Under the pieces are notes generated by a model that did no database searches, was not told the origin of the DNA, and saw nothing but the letters and a program-made list of their open reading frames with translations. From Ralstonia pickettii (GTDB taxonomy: Bacteria; Pseudomonadota; Gammaproteobacteria; Burkholderiales; Burkholderiaceae): DNA of 64,000 bases. This document shows, in pieces, positions 31,763 through 40,042 of this stretch (its first letter is position 1; every line of letters begins with the position of its first letter). The stretch lies in contig NZ_CP104381.1 in assembly GCF_030582395.1 (NCBI RefSeq), forward strand, positions 2,108,001-2,172,000, in the 5' to 3' direction. The position numbers and the translations under genes were made by a program.

Positions 31763-32525
31763 GCAGGCGCTGTTCAAGCAGGCCAACTCCGCATTGGAGA
31801 TGGCCAAGGCCTACACGATCGACAGCCCGCAGGTGCGCGACCTGGCCGCGCGCGAGCTGACCAAGATCAAGGCCTTGCAGAAGGACGTCGACACGAAGCG
31901 CAAGAGCATCACGCAGCCCATCGACGCCGCCAAGAAGGCCGTGATGGATCTGTTCCGCGCGCCAACCGACTATCTCGACCAGGCCGAGGTGCTGCTCAAG
32001 AAAGCCATCACGACCTACGACCGCGAGCAGGAGCGCAAGCGCATCGAGGAGCAGGCCAAGGCTGAAGAGCTGGCCCGCCAGGAGCGCGCACGCATGGAAG
32101 CCGAGGCCGCCGCAGCCGAAGCCGCCGCGCAGGCCGAGGCACAGGAGATCCAGCGCAAGGCTGAGCAGGCCGCCGCCGCGGGCGATGTTGAAGCCGCCGC
32201 GCGCCTGAACGCCGAAGCCGAGAGCCGCGTCGAGCAAGGTGCCGCCGAGGCGGCCACGCTGCAGCAGACGGCCACGCTCATCACCGCACCGGTCGTCGCC
32301 TCGATCCCGCAGACGAAAGGCGTGTCGACCCGCATGGTCTGGAAGGCCGAGGTGACCGACAAGCTCGCGCTGGTGCGCTTCGTGGCCGCGCACCCCGAGT
32401 ACGTCGACCTGCTCGACGCCAACATGCCGGCGATCAACAAGATCGCGCTGGCCCTCAAGAAGAACTGCCCGCTGGAAGGCGTGCGCGTGTTCGAGGATTC
32501 CGTGATCGCCGCGAGGGCCGCGTAA
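31719..32525 (+). CDS. Coiled-coil phage recombination-operon protein
   Basis: A 268-residue protein starting within the end of the exonuclease gene (44-base overlap). Residues ~15-175 are a long helix, highly charged and then Ala/Glu-rich (EAEAAAAEAAAQAEAQE). Residues ~190-268 form a compact domain (STRMVWKAEVTDKLALVRFV, then AINKIALALKKNCPLEGVRVFED). Such proteins are common next to phage SSAP genes and may structure the recombination complex. No enzymatic motif is present. Confidence 0.7.
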   Translation: MDTKPLVNLQVPQPEQALFKQANSALEMAKAYTIDSPQVRDLAARELTKIKALQKDVDTKRKSITQPIDAAKKAVMDLFRAPTDYLDQAEVLLKKAITTYDREQERKRIEEQAKAEELARQERARMEAEAAAAEAAAQAEAQEIQRKAEQAAAAGDVEAAARLNAEAESRVEQGAAEAATLQQTATLITAPVVASIPQTKGVSTRMVWKAEVTDKLALVRFVAAHPEYVDLLDANMPAINKIALALKKNCPLEGVRVFEDSVIAARAA

Positions 32526-32869
32526 TGGATCAGTCAGAAAACCGCTTCTACCGTGAGCGTGATGGCGCGGCAGCCGATGGCGGCCCCGCGTTCCCCGTCG
32601 CTGATAGGGATGTGGCTCATGCGGCTGGCAGCGCCGCCGTCATAGGCGTTACCGATCCAACCGAGAGGGATCGTCTGTACGCCGATGCATACAACAAGGC
32701 GGTGCGTGGCATGACTCTGCGCGATCACTTCGCCGGTCTTGCCATGCAGGCCTACATCGTCTCTCGCGCAGGTGTCTACGACCGTGGCCCCGAGAAATTC
32801 GACGAAGACTTGTCGCGTTGGGCATTCGAGACTTCCGACGCGATGCTGCGCGCACGGGAGGCCGTCTGA
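32525..32869 (+). CDS. Hypothetical phage protein
   Basis: A 114-residue protein overlapping the previous stop by one base. It carries the GGPAFP ... MTLRDHFAGLAMQAYI motif seen in many small phage proteins of proteobacteria (a Pro-rich loop, then a helix starting M-T-L-R-D). The function of that family is not known. Confidence 0.65.
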   Translation: MDQSENRFYRERDGAAADGGPAFPVADRDVAHAAGSAAVIGVTDPTERDRLYADAYNKAVRGMTLRDHFAGLAMQAYIVSRAGVYDRGPEKFDEDLSRWAFETSDAMLRAREAV

Positions 32870-32870
32870 T

Positions 32871-33113
32871 ATGCGCCAGATCGTCATCACCTTCGACACC
32901 GACCGGGGCTACGCAGTGACCGAAAACGGTCTGACGGTGGATCGCCTCGCATGGGACGAAATGCTCGGCCAGGTCGCCCAACTGACACACGCGCAGCTCG
33001 GGAAACCGCGCTACACGATGTTGACGCCCGAGGAATACCACGCTCAGGAAGACAAATACAAGACGAGCGCGGAACAACGTCTGCATTTCGACGAGCGAGG
33101 CATCCCCGTATGA
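32871..33113 (+). CDS. Hypothetical phage protein
   Basis: An 80-residue protein starting MRQIVITFDTDRGYAV one base after the previous stop. It has a beta-alpha-beta look at the N-terminus and a charged helical end. It is coupled to the next gene by ATGA. No family is recognised. Confidence 0.6.
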   Translation: MRQIVITFDTDRGYAVTENGLTVDRLAWDEMLGQVAQLTHAQLGKPRYTMLTPEEYHAQEDKYKTSAEQRLHFDERGIPV

Positions 33114-33313
33114 CCGCCGATTGCGCCATCCGCCAAGCGCTCGCGCGCATTGCGCCGCACCTCGAATCGCTGCCGCCCATCGACCGAGAGCTGTTGCGAC
33201 CCGCCGCGCGCGCGATCGAGAACGACGTCGAAGTGATCGCCGTGCCCGAGCGCGTCATCGCGCGCATCCGCGACATCGACGCCCGTCTACCCAAGAACAG
33301 GAATCCGCAATGA
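33110..33313 (+). CDS. Small hypothetical phage protein
   Basis: A 67-residue helical protein (DCAIRQALARIAPHLESLPP start, then RELLRPAARAIENDVEVI) with ATGA overlaps on both sides. No motif is visible. Its reality rests on the coupling and normal codon use. Confidence 0.58.
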   Translation: MTADCAIRQALARIAPHLESLPPIDRELLRPAARAIENDVEVIAVPERVIARIRDIDARLPKNRNPQ

Positions 33314-33678
33314 CCACCCTCACCACCGAGAAATTCGACCAGTGGGCCATCGTCGAGTTGTTTGGCCACCAACGTATCGCCGGCCGCGTTACCGAGCAGA
33401 CCGTCGGCGGTTGCTCCTTCGTCCGCATTGACGTACCCGCGTGCGAGGCAGCCGGCAGCAACCCGGCCACGCAAGCGTTCACGAAGCTGTTCGGAAACGG
33501 CGCCATCTACGGCATCAGCTTTGTCGACGAAGCCACCGCATGCATGGCGGCGCGCCAACTGCGCGTGCAGCCGATCAACACCTACGAGCTGCGCCGCGCG
33601 CTCCAGGATCTGCCGTCCATCGGCGGCATGCCCAGTCGGCAGCCCGAGCTGATCGAAGACGACGACATGCCCTACTGA
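33310..33678 (+). CDS. Conserved hypothetical phage/ICE protein
   Basis: A 122-residue protein starting MTTLTTEKFDQWAIVELFGH, coupled by ATGA. The opening QWAIVELFGHQRIAGRV followed by CSFVRIDVPA and a TKLFGNGAIYGISF segment is a pattern I recall from many phages and mobile elements. It looks like a small beta-barrel. No role is established. Confidence 0.68.
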   Translation: MTTLTTEKFDQWAIVELFGHQRIAGRVTEQTVGGCSFVRIDVPACEAAGSNPATQAFTKLFGNGAIYGISFVDEATACMAARQLRVQPINTYELRRALQDLPSIGGMPSRQPELIEDDDMPY

Positions 33679-33703
33679 TACCCCACCCCGAAGGAGCACC
33701 ACC

Positions 33704-34351
33704 ATGAAGATGTTCGAGATCGAGCGGAAGCTCGTGAAGGTCAAAAGCGTCACCTGCGTCGCCGAGTTCAAGGGCGACAAACGCGAGCACGCCTGCAGCG
33801 TCAAAATCGAGTACCAGACCGACAACACCGTGCTCGACGTGCTGGAGCCCGGCCTGCGCAAAGCGTTCTACGAAAAGGACAACGGCAAGACCAAGACCGA
33901 CGAAGAAGGCCAGGGCGAACTCTCGCTGCCGCGCCAGGACGTCGACCTCACCCAGCGCAAACTGCCGCTGGTGAACATGCCGCTGAAGCTCATCAAGGAA
34001 CTGGCCGGCTACCACCTGACCTACCACTGCGGCGCCAGCGAGGCGTCGGAGATCCGCCTGGCAGAGGTGGAGCTGTCCGATTTCGCCGTCAACCTGCAGC
34101 CGGGTGGCACTGTCACCGTCGTCTTCAACGCCTACTCGAAGCCGGGCGCGGATGTGCAGGGCCGCATCGACCACATGGCCCAGACCGAAATCGAGATCAG
34201 CCTCACCGCGCCGGAAGAACGCCAGCAGGAACTGAAGCCGGCCGACGGCAAGGGCGCGGGCAAGAAGACGGCAGCCGAGAAGAAAGGCGGCAGCGATGAC
34301 CCGTTCGCCGGCTCCGACCTGGCCCAGGACGACACCAAGATCGAGGCGTAA
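33704..34351 (+). CDS. Hypothetical early phage protein, possible DNA-metabolism role
   Basis: A 215-residue protein with an AAGGAGC ribosome site. Residues 1-170 are beta-rich and contain one Cys each in VTCVAEF, HACSV and YHCGASE. The last 45 residues are charged Lys/Asp-rich, with an acidic end (DLAQDDTKIEA) like the tails of single-strand DNA-binding proteins. A hairpin terminator follows. Placement after recombination genes suggests DNA binding, but no SSB fold motif is clear. Confidence 0.6.
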   Translation: MKMFEIERKLVKVKSVTCVAEFKGDKREHACSVKIEYQTDNTVLDVLEPGLRKAFYEKDNGKTKTDEEGQGELSLPRQDVDLTQRKLPLVNMPLKLIKELAGYHLTYHCGASEASEIRLAEVELSDFAVNLQPGGTVTVVFNAYSKPGADVQGRIDHMAQTEIEISLTAPEERQQELKPADGKGAGKKTAAEKKGGSDDPFAGSDLAQDDTKIEA

Positions 34352-34361
34352 CTCTTCCGTC

Positions 34362-34404
34362 GGGGGCGGCGCACTCCCCCGTCCGGCGCCGCCCTCCTTT
34401 TTAT
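34362..34404 (+). terminator. Rho-independent terminator
   Basis: Arms GGGCGGCGC (34364-34372) and GCGCCGCCC (34386-34394) pair perfectly; TCC then a T-rich run (TTTTTATT) follows. It ends the recombination operon. Confidence 0.75.
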
Positions 34405-34425
34405 TCCATTCCACTGCGTGACGTC

Positions 34426-34809
34426 ATGGCCCATCTCAATCTGCAAAACATCGTCAACGGCGGCAAGCGCCGCGCCGAGCGCAATGCGCACAAGGTGTGC
34501 ACCGCGCTGATGGCGGCCAAGGCAAAGGGCTGCACCACGCGCGAGCTGTCCGCGTGGACCGGGCTGTCGCAGAACACCTGCCTGATCCATCTGTATGCCT
34601 TGCGCGATCGCGATGAGGCGCACCTCGGCAAGCCGCGCGAGAGCAAGCACCGGTTCATCGACGTTTGGGTGTACGGGCCGGCCAATGCGGAAGCCGAACA
34701 GCACCGCGCCGACCCCGCCGAAGCCGAGATGAAAGCCGATATCGCAGCGGCGCATGAGGAATGGGCACGTGACTGGCGGCCGCGCCGGGCCGAGGCGGCT
34801 TGGTTCTAA
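34426..34809 (+). CDS. Winged-HTH-like hypothetical protein
   Basis: A 127-residue protein. Residues ~20-75 look like a helix-turn-helix (KVCTALMAAKAKGCTTRELSAWTGLSQNTCLIHLYAL, turn at TGLSQ) followed by a wing-like strand ending FIDVWVYG. It is basic and may regulate part of the rightward arm. The C-terminus is helical and charged. Confidence 0.65.
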   Translation: MAHLNLQNIVNGGKRRAERNAHKVCTALMAAKAKGCTTRELSAWTGLSQNTCLIHLYALRDRDEAHLGKPRESKHRFIDVWVYGPANAEAEQHRADPAEAEMKADIAAAHEEWARDWRPRRAEAAWF

Positions 34810-35046
34810 CGATCAACGGGGTGATTGCGCAGTGGTGATGCGCAGCGACTAGTAAGCGTGGATGCGGCCAAGGCGAGGCATCGCTCATGGCAGAGGTGGC
34901 CCACCAATAGGGCGAGCAACAGGCATCCAGGGCCGTACAGATTGGGGCAGTAGTTCGACGCGGCGACCCCAACCCCTATCGCGGACACATCGTGCGGCAG
35001 CGAGCCGGAGATACCACCGGCCACCCCACCCTACTACGAGGAAGAC
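34810..35046. other. Non-coding spacer in the rightward arm
   Basis: About 237 bases between the HTH-like gene and the first zinc-ribbon gene. A short open frame covers it on the minus strand but has no ribosome site. I see no strong hairpin or repeat. It may hold the promoter of the downstream genes. Confidence 0.4.
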
Positions 35047-35454
35047 ATGCAGCCACAACTTACGCAACGCGGCCACCGACACGTCGAGGCCTTCTGCCTG
35101 ATGAACTATGCCTGCAAGTGCGGCCATCACGAGGTCATTTGGAACAGCCGCGACGGCGTGACGGCATTCAGTGCCCCGTGCCCGAGCTGCGGCGATGTGA
35201 TGGGCATGCACCACGTCGCCTTCAAGAGCGATGTGTACGCGCCGCAGCATCAGCCACATCACGGTCAGCGCGTGTGGGTCACCATGACCTACAACCGGGC
35301 GGAGGAGTTCGCCAAGAAGCGCATCGACGCGATGAAGGCGAAGGGCTGGGATGGGCCCGCCAATGTGGCCGATGTTGCCACCAGCATCTACCACGAAGGC
35401 ATGGCGGCCGACCTGCGCGTGCACGGCTACGATTTCGAGTTCGGGAAGGTGTGA
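35047..35454 (+). CDS. Zinc-ribbon-like hypothetical protein
   Basis: A 135-residue protein with GAGGAAG before its ATG. It has a C-x-C-x-x-H type pair (YACKCGHHEVIW) and CPSCGDVMG about 25 residues later, together a likely zinc ribbon. The rest is mixed, ending HGYDFEFGKV. It is one of two adjacent zinc-ribbon proteins. Confidence 0.65.
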   Translation: MQPQLTQRGHRHVEAFCLMNYACKCGHHEVIWNSRDGVTAFSAPCPSCGDVMGMHHVAFKSDVYAPQHQPHHGQRVWVTMTYNRAEEFAKKRIDAMKAKGWDGPANVADVATSIYHEGMAADLRVHGYDFEFGKV

Positions 35455-35455
35455 C

Positions 35456-36178
35456 ATGACGACCGAAACCGTATCCGGCGCGCTGTATGACGCCATGTCG
35501 CTGGCCCTGAAAGACATCGAGGCCGTGCTGGCGCGCCACGGCTGCCCGGCGGGCGCCACCATGACGGATTGGATCGATGAGCAGCTCACCGCGCTGGCGG
35601 CGACGGCGAAGCCGGTCGACATGCTGCTGCTCTGCCCGGCTTGCGGTATGCAGCACATTGATGCCGTCGAGACCGGCACCACGCTGTCGCGCTCCGGTCT
35701 GGACACGCTGACCGAAACCGAGGTGGTGACCTGGAGCAACCCGCCGCACCGCTCGCACATGTGCCACGGCTGCGGCCACCAGTGGCGTCCGGCTGACGTG
35801 GCGACCAACGGCGTTGCGGAGCTGAAGACCAAGGGCAGGAATGACTCGCCGCGTGTGGCTCGGGAGATCGCTTTTCAGGATCGAGAAGACATGCAGGCGC
35901 TCCGCGACATGCTGAACGATGCCCGCGCCGAGTTGGACATGATGCGCGCGGCGTTGGGTGTGCCGGTCGAGCCGCATCAATTTCTCATGGAGCGGATGCT
36001 CAACGCGGCCAAAAAAGCAAGCCAGCAATCACCCGCTCCGAAAGGCCTGCGTGGCTTCTCGCCGCGCGGAGATTTCGCCGTCGAGCTGCGTTTCCATTCG
36101 TGCCGCTTGGCCCAAGCCTACCTGCACGACATCGCGGCGCAGGTCGCCAACAACATGCCGCAGGAGGCCGCACGATGA
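35456..36178 (+). CDS. Zinc-ribbon hypothetical protein
   Basis: A 240-residue protein starting MTTETVSGALYDAMS one base after the previous stop. A zinc ribbon is formed by LLLCPACGMQHIDA and SHMCHGCGHQWRPAD (residues ~55-110). A helical part follows (MQALRDMLNDARAELDMMR). It overlaps the methyltransferase start by ATGA. The zinc ribbons may bind DNA or act as a regulator; neither is shown. Confidence 0.65.
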   Translation: MTTETVSGALYDAMSLALKDIEAVLARHGCPAGATMTDWIDEQLTALAATAKPVDMLLLCPACGMQHIDAVETGTTLSRSGLDTLTETEVVTWSNPPHRSHMCHGCGHQWRPADVATNGVAELKTKGRNDSPRVAREIAFQDREDMQALRDMLNDARAELDMMRAALGVPVEPHQFLMERMLNAAKKASQQSPAPKGLRGFSPRGDFAVELRFHSCRLAQAYLHDIAAQVANNMPQEAAR

Positions 36179-37959
36179 TCCGCCGCCAGTACAACAGCTT
36201 CGGGTTCTGCAGCGGTCTCGGCGGCGGCGCCAAGGGCTTCAAAAAGGCGGTGTCACAGGTAGGCGCAAAGACTGCCACCTGGAAGTGCATCGGCGGCATC
36301 GACAACGATCCTGCGGCGGCACGCGATTTCCACAAGCTGGTCGGTGTACCGTGCACGGTCTTGGACCTATTCACGCGCCAACAATACGTCGCCTTCCATG
36401 GTGCCGAGCCGCCTTCGGATTGGCGCGAAGCGACGGCAGAAGACATCCGCCGCGCCGCCGGATATGAGCACCCGCACTGCGTGTTTATCTCGTCGCCGTG
36501 CAAAGGCGCCTCCGGCCTGCTGGCCGAGAGCCTGAGCCGAACGCCGAAATACCAGGCGCTCAACGAGCTGACGCTGCGGTGCGTCTGGCTGATGTGCGAG
36601 GCCTGGAAAGATGATCCCGTCGAGCTGATCGTCTTCGAGAACGTGCCGCGCCTGGCCACGCGCGGGCGGCACCTGCTCGACCAGATTAAAAAGCTGCTGG
36701 CCTACTACGGCTACGCGGTCAATGAGACGTCGCACGACTGCGGCCTGATCGGTGGCCTGGCGCAGAGCCGGAAGCGCTTCCTCATGGTCGCGCGGCACAC
36801 GGCCAAGGTTCCGGCGTTCCTGTACGAGCCGCCGATGAAGCGCCTGCAGGGCGTCGGCACCGTGCTCGGCCGCATGCCGTTGCCGGGCGATCTCACTGGC
36901 GGCCCCATGCACCGCGTGCCGTCGTTGCAGTGGAAGACGTGGGTACGTCTGGCGTTCGTGGAAGCCGGCAGCGACTGGCGCAGCTTGAACAAGTTGGCGA
37001 TCGAGAATGGCAACCTGCGCGACTACTTGATCGTGCCGGAACGTCGTAACGGGCACCTCGGCGTGCACGGCTGGGGTGATTCGATGGGAGCCATCGCGGG
37101 CGAGTCTTTGCCGACAAATGGCGCGTTCTCCATCGCCGATCCGCGTGGCCCCGCAAATGCTGCCCAATACCAACAGTACGGCGTGCTCAACTGGCAGGAG
37201 CCATCCGGCGCCATCATCGGCGTGAAGTCGCCCGGCCAAGGCACATTCAGCGTGGCCGACCCTCGGCACCTAGGCACACCGAAGCACAACAACGAATTCC
37301 GCATCGTCCCGTGGAACGACCCCGCCCGCGCGGTGACTGGCGCGCACGGTACCGGCCAATGCGTGGCAGATCCGCGCCGCGATGGGCCGACGTTCGGCAA
37401 GTACGCCGTGACGCCTTGGAACGATGCCACGGGCACGATCATCGCCGGCAGCACGACCGGCCAGGGCGCGTTCGCGGTTGCTGATCCACGCCCCGGCATG
37501 CGCCGCGAGCGCGGCGACAACTACCTGACTGGCGGCCACTACGGCGTGGTTGGTTGGGATCAGCCGAGCGGCGCGGTGTCGGCAGCGGCTGGGCACGACA
37601 ACGGCCGCTGGTCTGTTGCTGACCCGCGTATGCCGGCTGCGAACGACAAGCTCGTGGCGATCATCCGCGCGCTGGATGGCACGTGGCACCGGCCGTTCAC
37701 CACGCTGGAGTTGGCCGCATTGCAGTCGCTGATCGAGCCGGAGGAATACTTGGAACTCGACGGCCTGAGCGATCAGGCTTGGCGCGAGCGCATCGGGAAC
37801 GCTGTCCCGCCCGATGCCGCACAGGCCATCGCCGAGGTGATGGGCACCACTCTCCTCCTGGCCGAGTCCGGCGAGACGTTCCAGCTCTCGGCGACGCCGG
37901 TGTGGGTTCGTCCGGTGGCAATCGCCCTTTCGGTCGAGCAGATTTTGGAGGCCGCATGA
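36175..37959 (+). CDS. C5-cytosine DNA methyltransferase with repeat-containing insert
   Basis: A 594-residue enzyme coupled by ATGA upstream and downstream. Motif I is FGFCSGLGGGAKGFKKA (residues ~9-25). The catalytic Cys is in SSPCKGAS (C109). ENVPRL (155-160) and QSRKR (197-201) are motifs VI and VIII, and GNAVPP (541-546) is the C-terminal motif. Residues ~300-490 hold five repeats ending [I/V]ADPR (at ~321, 361, 398, 436, 482), each preceded by a G-x-F/W-x-V stretch and followed by Y-x-V-x-x-W. This fills the target-recognition region. The enzyme probably hides phage DNA from restriction, and the repeats may bind DNA. Confidence 0.85.
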   Translation: MIRRQYNSFGFCSGLGGGAKGFKKAVSQVGAKTATWKCIGGIDNDPAAARDFHKLVGVPCTVLDLFTRQQYVAFHGAEPPSDWREATAEDIRRAAGYEHPHCVFISSPCKGASGLLAESLSRTPKYQALNELTLRCVWLMCEAWKDDPVELIVFENVPRLATRGRHLLDQIKKLLAYYGYAVNETSHDCGLIGGLAQSRKRFLMVARHTAKVPAFLYEPPMKRLQGVGTVLGRMPLPGDLTGGPMHRVPSLQWKTWVRLAFVEAGSDWRSLNKLAIENGNLRDYLIVPERRNGHLGVHGWGDSMGAIAGESLPTNGAFSIADPRGPANAAQYQQYGVLNWQEPSGAIIGVKSPGQGTFSVADPRHLGTPKHNNEFRIVPWNDPARAVTGAHGTGQCVADPRRDGPTFGKYAVTPWNDATGTIIAGSTTGQGAFAVADPRPGMRRERGDNYLTGGHYGVVGWDQPSGAVSAAAGHDNGRWSVADPRMPAANDKLVAIIRALDGTWHRPFTTLELAALQSLIEPEEYLELDGLSDQAWRERIGNAVPPDAAQAIAEVMGTTLLLAESGETFQLSATPVWVRPVAIALSVEQILEAA

Positions 37960-38300
37960 CCGTCTACGTCGACGACATGCACCTTACCGACCTGGGCCGC
38001 TTCGGACGCATGCGCATGTGCCACATGATCGCAGACACCACCGACGAGCTGGTAAGCATGGCGCGCTGCATCGGCGTCGATCCGAAGTGGATCCAGAAAG
38101 CGGGCACCGAGCGCGAGCACTTCGACATCGCCACCGGCAAACGCGCGCTCGCCGTGGCGGCCGGCGCGATCGAGATCACCATGCGGCACGCGGCGGCCAT
38201 GACGGCGCACCGGCGCCAGTTCGGCAAGCTCGGCCAGCCTGACATCGCGCTGGCGTGGCTGCTTGGTCGCACGGCGACCATCGGAGAAACCAATGTTTGA
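37956..38300 (+). CDS. DUF4031 family protein
   Basis: A 114-residue protein joined by ATGA to the methyltransferase. The pattern TVYVDDMHLTDLGRFGRMRMC followed by HMIADTTDELVSMARCIGVD and KAGTEREHFDIATGKRALAV is the DUF4031 domain. Its invariant YVDD, HM-x-AD and HFD residues look like a metal- or nucleotide-binding site. The biochemical activity of the family is not known. Confidence 0.83.
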   Translation: MTVYVDDMHLTDLGRFGRMRMCHMIADTTDELVSMARCIGVDPKWIQKAGTEREHFDIATGKRALAVAAGAIEITMRHAAAMTAHRRQFGKLGQPDIALAWLLGRTATIGETNV

Positions 38301-38898
38301 CGCCTATCCCCTGCAGTGGCCGGACGCGCGGCCACGTACTGCCTCGTACAGCCGCGAGTCGGCCAAGTTCGACGTGACCTTTGCCCGCGCGCGCGACAAC
38401 ATCGTGCGCGAGGTGACGCTGCTGTGTGGCGGGCGGTTCGCTGCCGACCCGCAGATCGTGGTGAGCACGAACGTGGCGTTGCGCCGCGACGGCCTGCCGC
38501 TCGCCAATCAGCGCCAGCCGGACGACGTGGGCGTGGCCGTCTACTTCGTCTACAAGAAACGGCAGATGTCGTTCGCCTGCGACCGCTGGCGCAAGATCGA
38601 GCACAACATGCAGGCCATCGCCAAGACGATCGAGGCGCTGCGCGGCATTGCGCGCTGGGGCACCGGCGACATGTTGGAGGCGGCATTTACCGGCTTCGCC
38701 GCGCTGGCGGCGCCCGGCGCCGAGAAGACTTGGCGCGAGGTGCTGGGCGTGGCCGCGCACGAGCGCGACATTGATGTCGTGCGCACGGCGTTCCGCAGGC
38801 AGGCTGCCGAGCATCACCCCGACCGAGGCGGCTCGCTTGAGCGAATGGCTGCTGTCAATGCGGCGTGGCAGCAGGCCAAGGCCGAGTTGGAGGCGTGA
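38293..38898 (+). CDS. Phage J-domain protein
   Basis: A 201-residue protein overlapping the DUF4031 gene by eight bases. The N-terminal 120 residues form an unknown domain (VYFVYKKRQMSFACDRWRKI). The C-terminal ~50 residues are a J domain: TWREVLGVAAHERDIDVVRTAFRRQA, then HHPDRGGS with the HPD tripeptide (~175-177), then MAAVNAAWQQAKAEL. Such proteins stimulate host DnaK. The N-terminal domain probably delivers a specific client for DnaK, perhaps in replication, as lambda needs DnaJ/DnaK at its origin. Confidence 0.82.
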   Translation: MFDAYPLQWPDARPRTASYSRESAKFDVTFARARDNIVREVTLLCGGRFAADPQIVVSTNVALRRDGLPLANQRQPDDVGVAVYFVYKKRQMSFACDRWRKIEHNMQAIAKTIEALRGIARWGTGDMLEAAFTGFAALAAPGAEKTWREVLGVAAHERDIDVVRTAFRRQAAEHHPDRGGSLERMAAVNAAWQQAKAELEA

Positions 38899-39182
38899 TG
38901 CGCGTACTCACCATTCCCGTCAAGGGCATCTATTTCGACCAGATCAAGGCCGGCACCAAGCCCGAGGAGTACCGCCTGGTGACCGACTACTGGCGCGCGC
39001 GGCTCTTCGGCAAGGAATACGACGAGATCGTGCTGACGCGCGGCTATCCGCACAAGGATGCGGCGGACCGCCGGCTGCGTCTCCCTTACCAGGGCTGGCA
39101 GATCAAGGTCATCACGCACCCGCATTTCGGCGCGAAGCCGGTTGAGGTCTTCGCGATTGACGTTACAGGAACACCGTTGTGA
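38898..39182 (+). CDS. ASCH domain protein
   Basis: A 94-residue PUA-like protein; its ATG overlaps the previous stop (TGATG). The opening LTIPVKGIYFDQIKAGTKPEEYRL, then YWRARLFGKEYDEIVLTRGYP and a C-terminal VEVFAIDV strand are the ASCH fold, including the Lys/Glu-Tyr-Arg part of the proposed RNA-binding groove. Some ASCH proteins are ribonucleases or N4-acetylcytidine amidohydrolases. The phage role is unknown. Confidence 0.82.
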   Translation: MRVLTIPVKGIYFDQIKAGTKPEEYRLVTDYWRARLFGKEYDEIVLTRGYPHKDAADRRLRLPYQGWQIKVITHPHFGAKPVEVFAIDVTGTPL

Positions 39183-39238
39183 CCGAAGCAGCAGCACGCA
39201 TCATCGAAACGACCAAACAGCACTGGGGCCTGAAATGA
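39179..39238 (+). CDS. 19-aa coupling peptide ORF
   Basis: A GTG start shares GTGA with the ASCH stop, and its own TGA overlaps the ATG of the AlpA-like gene. It encodes only MTEAAARIIETTKQHWGLK. It may exist mainly to carry ribosomes from one gene to the next, or it may be the remnant of a larger gene. No independent ribosome site is seen. Confidence 0.4.
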   Translation: MTEAAARIIETTKQHWGLK

Positions 39239-39456
39239 GAGCGATCCGTATCAAAGAGGTGATCCAGAAGGTCAGCCTCAGCCAATCGACCATCTACGCG
39301 ATGATCGCCAGGGGCGAATTCCCGAAATCCTTTGAGCTGACGCCCGGCCGGGTGGCGTGGCTGGAGAGTGACATTGACGCCTGGCTGGCCGGGAAGGCTG
39401 GCCGTCCCCTGCCAACCACCCACGAAACAGGGGCAGAAGAAGGCGCTTTGGCGTAA
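39235..39456 (+). CDS. AlpA-like excisionase / regulator
   Basis: A 73-residue protein. The pattern RIKEVIQKVSLSQSTIYAMI followed by GEFPKSFELTPGRVAWLESDIDAWL is the AlpA/MerR-like winged helix used by phage excisionases and by regulators of prophage excision. It is the last rightward gene before the gene-poor junction, in keeping with a position near the attachment site. No integrase lies beside it. Confidence 0.85.
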   Translation: MRAIRIKEVIQKVSLSQSTIYAMIARGEFPKSFELTPGRVAWLESDIDAWLAGKAGRPLPTTHETGAEEGALA

Positions 39457-39571
39457 CTGGGGTGAAAACAGGGGTCAGGGTTGGCTGACGATTGGAGACC
39501 CAAACTGGACAACGCTTTGCGGGAGCAGTTTGGCGCTCACCGCTTCCGCCAGTCCTTGGTTCCAAGGCGCT

Positions 39572-39937
39572 CTAGATTTCTCCCCCACTCCCCCACTCTT
39601 CCAGCCCGCGCCGCTTTGTCAGTGCCGCGCGGTGGGCCAAAACGCATCGGCGGTCTTGTCCCAGCGCCCCGGCAATCGCGAGGCGAACGCGCTTCGCTCC
39701 ATTGCCCGCGATGGAAGACGACAGCAATTGCAACGTGACGCCGTCCAAACCCAGTTTTTCCGGGAGACCTCGCAGCGTGGTCTTCCGGAAACGCTGCTCA
39801 AGGAGCCGTTTAACAGGTGGGACGGCGCGGGAAACGTCACGAGGACCCGACGGCGGTGTTCCCGCCGGGCTTCTCTTCTTGCGCTCTGACTGCTTGATGG
39901 GGAGAACTGCCGATTGAGGGAGAGGATTCTCGGCCAT
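39572..39937 (-). CDS. Possible HTH-like protein
   Basis: About 121 residues from MAENPLPQSAVLP. The central part (TTLRGLPEKLGLDGVTLQLL, then GAKRVRLAIAGALGQDRR) has the spacing of a small HTH of the Ner/XRE kind. Codon use is acceptable, but there is no good ribosome site and no coupled neighbour. An A+T-rich region with a perfect palindrome lies 106-125 bases upstream of its start and could be its own operator. Real gene or chance frame: undecided. Confidence 0.4.
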   Translation of the reverse strand: MAENPLPQSAVLPIKQSERKKRSPAGTPPSGPRDVSRAVPPVKRLLEQRFRKTTLRGLPEKLGLDGVTLQLLSSSIAGNGAKRVRLAIAGALGQDRRCVLAHRAALTKRRGLEEWGSGGEI

Positions 39938-40042
39938 GCAGCTGCCCAGGTTTGCTAACGCTTTGCCGGGTGCTGGAGCATCGCGCTTGCGCCACCCACA
40001 CCGCAAAACAATTGCCGCGATCTTGGTACAACGTGACCTTGC

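Noticed and set aside
34806..35024. 72-codon minus-strand frame in the rightward arm spacer
   Set aside because: No ribosome site, opposite to all neighbours, no recognisable domain.
39481..39738. 85-codon plus-strand frame after the AlpA-like gene
   Set aside because: Needs a TTG start, becomes Arg/Pro-rich after 40 codons and overlaps the better minus-strand candidate.
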